The translations under genes and the position numbers were made by a program. A stretch of DNA of 58,095 nucleotides from an uncultured Selenomonadales bacterium (GTDB lineage Bacteria > Bacillota > Negativicutes > Selenomonadales > Selenomonadaceae). The stretch covers positions 1 through 58,095 of the forward strand of contig CAMUZG010000014.1 in NCBI GenBank assembly GCA_947165145.1, written 5' to 3'. Every line of letters starts with the position of its first letter. Within the stretch, counting starts at the first letter, position 1. The notes beneath the pieces were generated by a model. It was not told where the DNA came from. It worked only from the letters and a program-made list of their open reading frames with translations, and made no database searches. This document shows, piece after piece, positions 53,952 through 58,095 of this stretch.

Positions 53952-54542
53952 TCAGCGGCGGCGACGGAAGTAGAGCCAAGCAATAATCACGACGCTCACC
54001 GCAATGAATGCCAAGCTGAATTCGTGCCCGATTTCCAAGAGATATTCCCAGTTGTCGCCGAGCATCCAGCCCGCCCAAAGTATCAGCGCAGTCCACGGCA
54101 ACGAGCCTGCGAACGTGTAGAACAGAAATTGCTTGAAGTTCACGCGAGCGAATCCTGCCGGCAATGAAATGAACGTTCGGACAACAGGTAACATGCGGCT
54201 GAAAAATACTGCGCGGATACCGTACTTGTCGAACCACTTTTGCGCCAAATCGACGTGAGATTTTTTTATGAAGAAATATTTTCCGTACTTGTCGACGAAT
54301 TTCCGACCACCAGTCGCGCCGACGACGTAAGCAAAGATTGAACCCGCCATGCCGCCGATCATGCCCGCAATCATCGCGCCGGTGAACGTCATTTTGTCCG
54401 CGCTGACCAGATAACCTGCGAAACCTAAAATCAATTCACTCGGAACAGGAATGCAAGCATTTTCCATTGCCATTAAGACGCCGACCGCGAAATATCCCCA
54501 CGCGTCAATAAAATTCAGGAAAGCTTGAGAAATTTGTTCCAT
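53952..54542 (-). CDS. DedA family membrane protein (VTT domain)
   Basis: A 196-aa integral membrane protein of the DedA/SNARE-associated family, several members of which move undecaprenyl phosphate or phospholipids across the membrane. Visible features are the re-entrant N-terminal motif FAVGVLMAMENACIPVPSEL, GYLVSADKMTFTGAM, and the family motif FFSRMLPVVRTFISLPAGFA, followed by several spans (WTALILWAGWMLGDNW and SLAFIAVSVVIIAWLYFRRR). It starts 3 nt after the trpB stop, so the two are co-transcribed, though no functional link is known. Confidence 0.88.
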   Translation of the reverse strand: MEQISQAFLNFIDAWGYFAVGVLMAMENACIPVPSELILGFAGYLVSADKMTFTGAMIAGMIGGMAGSIFAYVVGATGGRKFVDKYGKYFFIKKSHVDLAQKWFDKYGIRAVFFSRMLPVVRTFISLPAGFARVNFKQFLFYTFAGSLPWTALILWAGWMLGDNWEYLLEIGHEFSLAFIAVSVVIIAWLYFRRRR

Positions 54543-54545
54543 GCG

Positions 54546-55766
54546 TCAAAAATCCTTGAAGTTGTCGCCGTAGCCGTAATGTTCGATAACGTAATCGACA
54601 TCTTTATCGCCGCGACCGCTCAAGTTCACGAGAATTGAACCTTTGCCCATCTCTTTGGCACGGCGCATTGCGTAAGCGAGTGCGTGCGAACTTTCGAGTG
54701 CGGGAATAATTCCTTCGTAGCGACTGAGTTTGAAGAAAGCGTCGACAGCCTCCAAGTCCGTCGCGGTGTCGTAATTGACGCGACCGATTTCGCGCAGAAA
54801 AGCATGTTCGGGACCAACTGACGGATAATCGAGACCGCTTGCGATTGAATAGACTGGCGCGGGCTCACCGTCGGGATTTTTAAGCATAATCGAATCAAAA
54901 CCGTGCATGACGCCTTCCGAGCCGTAACTCATTGACGCGGCATGATCGCCGAGTTTATCGCCACGACCGAGCGGTTCGACGCCGACAATTTCCACGGGGT
55001 CATTGATGAACGGCAGGAAGAATCCGATTGAATTGGAGCCGCCGCCAACGCAGGCAGTCACGACATCAGGCAGAAAACCCATCATTTCTTTGAACTGTTC
55101 GCGAGCCTCTTCGCCGACAACCATTTGAAAATCGCGCACCATCATCGGGAACGGATGTGGACCGACAGCCGAGCCTATGCAATAAATCGTGTCTTTGTAA
55201 TTCTCCATGTAGTCTTCAAACGCGGCGTCGACAGCCTCTTTGAGCGTCTTGAGACCTTTCGAGACTGGAACGACCTTTGTGCCGAGAATTTTCATGCGGG
55301 CGACGTTGGGGGCTTGTTTGGCAATGTCGACTTCGCCCATGTAAATTGTACAGTCAAGACCGAAGAACGCAGCGGCAGTCGCTAAAGCAACACCGTGTTG
55401 ACCTGCGCCCGTTTCGGCAATGATGCGTTTCTTGCCCATGAATTTCGCCAGAAGACCTTCGCCCATGCAGTGATTGAGTTTGTGCGCGCCCGTATGATTC
55501 AAGTCTTCGCGTTTGAGGTAAATTTGACAGTTGCCGAGCATGCGGCTGAGTCTTTCGCAATGATAGACGGGAGTCGGGCGACCTTGAAATTCGCGACGAA
55601 TGCGGCGGAGTTCGCTGATGAATTGCGACGAGTGGCAGATTGTCAAGTAAGCCTGCGTTATCTCTTCCATTGCGGGAACGAGCTGTTCAGGCAGATATGC
55701 GCCGCCGAAACGTCCGAAACGTCCCGATTCCGACGGATAATTTTTCAAGTAAGTCGAGTAGTCCAT
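54546..55766 (-). CDS. trpB: Tryptophan synthase beta chain
   Basis: A 406-aa PLP enzyme joining indole and serine to give tryptophan. PLP lysine K96 is in [16 protein letters not shown], the catalytic Glu is E118 in [12 protein letters not shown], and the phosphate-binding loop is GGGSNS (241-246). The [10 protein letters not shown] version differs from the common HKINN..GQ, as in a subgroup of stand-alone TrpB. No trpA or other trp gene is adjacent, so it may serve indole salvage or pair with a distant TrpA. ATG 55766 follows CGGAGG. A Trp-containing leader ORF lies just upstream. Confidence 0.93.
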   Translation of the reverse strand: MDYSTYLKNYPSESGRFGRFGGAYLPEQLVPAMEEITQAYLTICHSSQFISELRRIRREFQGRPTPVYHCERLSRMLGNCQIYLKREDLNHTGAHKLNHCMGEGLLAKFMGKKRIIAETGAGQHGVALATAAAFFGLDCTIYMGEVDIAKQAPNVARMKILGTKVVPVSKGLKTLKEAVDAAFEDYMENYKDTIYCIGSAVGPHPFPMMVRDFQMVVGEEAREQFKEMMGFLPDVVTACVGGGSNSIGFFLPFINDPVEIVGVEPLGRGDKLGDHAASMSYGSEGVMHGFDSIMLKNPDGEPAPVYSIASGLDYPSVGPEHAFLREIGRVNYDTATDLEAVDAFFKLSRYEGIIPALESSHALAYAMRRAKEMGKGSILVNLSGRGDKDVDYVIEHYGYGDNFKDF

Positions 55767-55774
55767 TTATAAAA

Positions 55775-55852
55775 CCTCCGATAAAATTTTACGTGTGATT
55801 GATTTTGAGCGTCACCAAACTTTCTTGGGTGCCGAAGCACCCCACGTAAAAT
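55775..55852 (-). promoter_or_regulatory. Leader inverted repeat overlapping the trpB ribosome-binding region
   Basis: In the mRNA, ATTTTACGTG (55852-55843, inside the leader ORF, including its first Trp codon) is exactly complementary to CACGTAAAAT (55795-55786), which lies 5 nt before the trpB SD (55780-55775). Between them is a GGGTGC-TTCG-GCACCC hairpin. Ribosome stalling at the Trp codon would melt the long pairing. This suggests translation-dependent control of trpB by tryptophan. Confidence 0.45.
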
Positions 55853-55880
55853 ATTTCTCGGAGAAAATTGCGTAAATCAT
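55812..55880 (-). CDS. 22-aa leader peptide with two Trp codons upstream of trpB
   Basis: ATG 55880 follows a very good AGGAGG with an 8-10 nt gap. The peptide starts MIYAIFSEKYFTW and ends PKKVW; Trp codons are at positions 13 and 22, the latter directly before the stop. It ends 45 nt before trpB. Two Trp in 22 residues next to a tryptophan synthase gene is what a trp leader peptide would look like. It has no membrane segment and no similarity I recognise, so the product is probably not functional in itself. Confidence 0.55.
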   Translation of the reverse strand: MIYAIFSEKYFTWGASAPKKVW

Positions 55881-55957
55881 GATTGTGATACCTCCTAAAA
55901 CAAACTGCGCGGCAATATTCGTCAAGCATGATTTAAATCCTGCAGGCGGCGAAAAAT

Positions 55958-57175
55958 TTATTCGTAGCGCAGTGCGTCAATCGGGTCGAGACGTGCGGCT
56001 TTTCTCGCGGGCAACAGTCCGAAAAATACTCCGACAAACAATGCGAAGCCGAAACTTATAATAATGCTTTGAACGCTGATAACCGTGTTGAAATTCGCGA
56101 ACTTCGTTATGAGTTGCGCGGCACCAACGCCGATTACAATGCCGATTATCCCGCCGATTACGCTAATCATTGTCGACTCGATGAGAAATTGCAGCATGAT
56201 GTTGCTGTAGGTCGCGCCGATTGCTTTGCGGATACCGATTTCGCGAGTGCGTTCCGTCACGGAAGCAAGCGTGATGTTCATAATGCCGACGCCGCCGACG
56301 AACAGCGATATTCCCGCAATCGCGCCGAGGAACAGCGTTATCATTGTCGACATTGACGACATTGTCTCCATTATGCTTGTTAGGTTGCGCACGTTGAAAT
56401 CGTCTTCCGCGCCCGAACGAATCCTGTGCCGTTGCCGCAAAAGTTTTTCGATGTTGCTTTGAACTTCGTCCATTTTGTCAGCGGCGGCGACTTGCACATT
56501 GATACTTTGAACGTAAGTTACGCCGATTAAACGTTCCTGCGCTGTCGTCAGCGGAATCAGAACAACGTCGTCTTGGTCTTGCCCGCCGCTGGAACTGCCT
56601 TTGCTGTTGAGGACGCCGATAACCGTGTAAGGCGCGTTGCCGATACGAATTTTTTTGCCGACTGGATTGACGCTCGCGAAAAGATTTGCCGCAACGGTCG
56701 CGCCGATGACTGCCACGCGATTGCGAACGTCAACGTCGTGTTCGCTGAAAAAAAGTCCGCTCTTCAGCTCCAAAGATTGAATCGCGACGTATTCGGGGAC
56801 AACGCCCGTTATTGACGAATTCCAATTCTCGTGACCGTAGACAACTTGAGTGCTCGTGCGCACGGTCGGCGAAACGTAGGAAATATCTTTGATTTTTTCT
56901 TTGATTGCCTCGGCGTCGTTGTAAGTTAGCGTTGTGATTGAACCTGCCGCGCCACGTGGTCCGCCGCGATTGGAACTGCCTGGCATGATTATCAACATGT
57001 TCGAGCCCAGTCGCGAAAACGATTCCATCATATTTTTCTGCAAGCCCATACCAATACTGACCAGCGCGATGACGCTCGTCACGCCGATGATAACGCCCAG
57101 CATTGTCAGGAACGTGCGAAGCTTGTTCGCCGTCAAACTCAGCCACGCCATTTTTAAAAGTTCGGTGAAAAGCAT
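55958..57175 (-). CDS. ABC transporter permease, MacB/FtsX type
   Basis: A 405-aa permease with four membrane spans: one at residues about 15-40 (TMLGVIIGVTSVIALVSIG), then a large external MacB-type periplasmic core (about 45-280), then three C-terminal spans (ITLFLGAIAGISLFVGGVGI, STMISVIGGIIGIVIGVGAA, IIISFGFALFVGVFFGLLPA). The signature PARKAARLDPIDALRYE ends the protein. ATG 57175 follows GGAGG; the TTG 12 nt earlier contains the SD. Together with the ATPase encoded 18 nt upstream it forms a mechanotransmission-type ABC system for export of peptides, lipoproteins or drugs. The HlyD-like adaptor usual for MacAB is not seen and might lie beyond the right edge. Confidence 0.9.
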   Translation of the reverse strand: MLFTELLKMAWLSLTANKLRTFLTMLGVIIGVTSVIALVSIGMGLQKNMMESFSRLGSNMLIIMPGSSNRGGPRGAAGSITTLTYNDAEAIKEKIKDISYVSPTVRTSTQVVYGHENWNSSITGVVPEYVAIQSLELKSGLFFSEHDVDVRNRVAVIGATVAANLFASVNPVGKKIRIGNAPYTVIGVLNSKGSSSGGQDQDDVVLIPLTTAQERLIGVTYVQSINVQVAAADKMDEVQSNIEKLLRQRHRIRSGAEDDFNVRNLTSIMETMSSMSTMITLFLGAIAGISLFVGGVGIMNITLASVTERTREIGIRKAIGATYSNIMLQFLIESTMISVIGGIIGIVIGVGAAQLITKFANFNTVISVQSIIISFGFALFVGVFFGLLPARKAARLDPIDALRYE

Positions 57176-57193
57176 TTGAACCTCCAAAATTTT

Positions 57194-57907
57194 TCAAACG
57201 ATGTCGATAACTTCGTCGCTGTGCGCCGTCAAGATGTCTTTGGTGATTTGCCCGTCCTTGACGAGAATTTGACGGTCGGCGGCCTGCGCGATGTCGGGTT
57301 CGTGCGTCACTAAGATTATCGTTGAGCCAGCGGCGTGCAAGTCGCGGAAGATTTGCATTATCTCCAGCGTCGATTTCGTGTCGAGATTGCCTGTCGGTTC
57401 GTCTGCCATGAGTATTGCCGGTTTCATTGCGATTGCTCTTGCGATTGCGACGCGTTGACGTTGCCCGCCAGAAAGTTCCGTGGGCAGATGTTCCGCGCGA
57501 TCCGACAACGAAACTTTTTCCAAAGCCTCGCGTGCCAATGCAAGCCGTTGCTTTGAACTCAAGCCGGCGTAGACTGACGGCAACGCGACATTTTCTAAGC
57601 TCGTGAGACGCGGCAGCAGGTTGAAGTTTTGGAAGACGAAGCCAATAGTTTTATTTCTGATTCGCGCCAATTCGTCGTCCGAAAGCCCGCTGACTTCTTG
57701 TCCAAGTAACTTGTATGAGCCGGAAGTCGGGCGGTCGAGGCAGCCGAGAATATTCATCAGCGTTGATTTGCCCGAACCCGAAGGTCCCATCAGCGCAACA
57801 AACTCACCCTCGTCAATCCGCAAGTCAACGCCGTTGAGCGCGGCGACAGTTTCCGAGCCCATTTTGTAAAGTTTTTTCACGCCCGTGATTGTGACGACAT
57901 TCGCCAT
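57194..57907 (-). CDS. ABC transporter ATP-binding protein, MacB/LolD type
   Basis: A 237-aa ATPase partner of the permease. Walker [10 protein letters not shown] (41-49), Q-loop [19 protein letters not shown], signature [15 protein letters not shown], Walker [13 protein letters not shown] and the H-loop ILVTHEPD are all intact. ATG 57907 behind AAGGAGAAAA gives [14 protein letters not shown]; upstream codons run into the 53-bp repeat. Two copies of that repeat lie in the leader and promoter, suggesting control shared with the ACT-domain operon. Confidence 0.93.
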   Translation of the reverse strand: MANVVTITGVKKLYKMGSETVAALNGVDLRIDEGEFVALMGPSGSGKSTLMNILGCLDRPTSGSYKLLGQEVSGLSDDELARIRNKTIGFVFQNFNLLPRLTSLENVALPSVYAGLSSKQRLALAREALEKVSLSDRAEHLPTELSGGQRQRVAIARAIAMKPAILMADEPTGNLDTKSTLEIMQIFRDLHAAGSTIILVTHEPDIAQAADRQILVKDGQITKDILTAHSDEVIDIV

Positions 57908-57948
57908 AAAAATTTTCTCCTTGAAGATTTTTCCAAGCAACGTGACAA

Positions 57949-58001
57949 CAACGTGACGTTGCATCCAATGGTCGCGATTCAACGTGTTGACTTGTCGAAG
58001 T
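57949..58001. repeat. 53-bp direct repeat, copy 1
   Basis: Identical over 53 bases to copy 2 (58043-58095), 94 bp away. It begins with the dyad CAACGT-G-ACGTTG and ends TGACTTGTCGAAGT. It lies in the leader of the ABC operon. Confidence 0.95.
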
Positions 58002-58028
58002 CTTTAACCGCGCCTAAACGTTTTGCCG

Positions 58029-58037
58029 ATGATAGCA
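58029..58037 (-). promoter_or_regulatory. Putative extended -10 promoter of the ABC operon
   Basis: TGC-TATCAT on the minus strand (TATCAT 58029-58034), identical to the secA -10. A dyad CAACGT-G-ACGTTG lies 8 nt upstream, where a bound regulator would cover the promoter. Confidence 0.45.
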
Positions 58038-58042
58038 AAAAG

Positions 58043-58095
58043 CAACGTGACGTTGCATCCAATGGTCGCGATTCAACGTGTTGACTTGTCGAAGT
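58043..58095. repeat. 53-bp direct repeat, copy 2 (reaches the right edge)
   Basis: Perfect copy of 57949-58001. Its dyad (58043-58055) lies in the spacer/-35 zone of the putative ABC promoter. The window ends exactly at its last base, so further copies may follow. Confidence 0.95.

Noticed and set aside
57949-58095. Possible CRISPR start (two 53-bp repeats with a 41-bp spacer)
   Set aside because: The repeat is too long, the spacer contains a promoter-like sequence, no cas genes are present and a diverged third copy lies at an unrelated promoter. An array beyond the edge cannot be excluded.

Overview
The window looks like a chromosomal segment of an anaerobic, low-to-mid GC Bacillota. A Negativicutes (Selenomonas/Veillonella-like, two-membrane) organism fits best. 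Reasons: Firmicutes-style Shine-Dalgarno (SD) sites with many TTG starts, an rbfA-nrnA-truB cluster, a mannitol PTS, a fused glycyl-tRNA synthetase, a twin-arginine exported flavoprotein, and a very large RTX-type surface protein of the kind exported by type I secretion. The taxonomic call is inference from gene content; no rRNA is present.

Layout. 1-16194 (-) is one uninterrupted reading frame of at least 5398 codons. It encodes a giant repetitive adhesin-like protein whose C-terminus lies beyond the left edge. 16195-16750 is a divergent intergenic region. 16751-21015 (+) holds a DUF4127 protein, rbfA-nrnA-truB and rplS. 21112-31672 (-) is a long run of genes: ilvE, a P-loop/Asp23-like ATPase, recN, pyrE, pyrF, sufU, a 1294-aa glycosyltransferase/RgpF/HAD fusion and a FabH-like ketosynthase. 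31731-37310 is an accessory island: a tandem array of very small hydrophobic-peptide genes with antisense promoters and shared terminators (Fst-like type I toxin-antitoxin organisation), followed directly by a two-gene restriction-modification system. secA (-) follows. Next is a + strand operon of two DUF445 membrane proteins around a Tat-exported FAD oxidoreductase. 44498-47614 (-) is a mannitol uptake and oxidation pair (mtlA, mtlD). 47991-51155 (+) is glyQS as one polypeptide. After it come pgeF (-), an ACT-domain protein with a UPF0210/DUF711 protein (+), dedA and trpB (-) with a Trp-containing leader ORF, and a MacB-type ABC permease/ATPase pair (-).

Most notable signals. (1) In the 31.7-32.65 kb array, each back-to-back promoter cassette is inferred to drive a toxin-like peptide to the right and the antisense RNA of the previous module to the left. 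One module appears collapsed and one is represented only by its antitoxin half. (2) The giant RTX-like protein is easy to miss because it has no stop codon inside the window. (3) A 22-codon leader ORF with two Trp codons precedes trpB and overlaps an inverted repeat whose other arm adjoins the trpB SD. (4) The GlyQ-GlyS junction is encoded by a translated inverted repeat. (5) A 53-bp repeat carrying the dyad CAACGT-G-ACGTTG sits at two promoters. (6) Short heptamer repeats (TTAGGAA type) at gene boundaries supply stop codons and SD sites to neighbouring genes. (7) A 79-bp cloverleaf-like inverted-repeat element lies between mtlA and glyQS.
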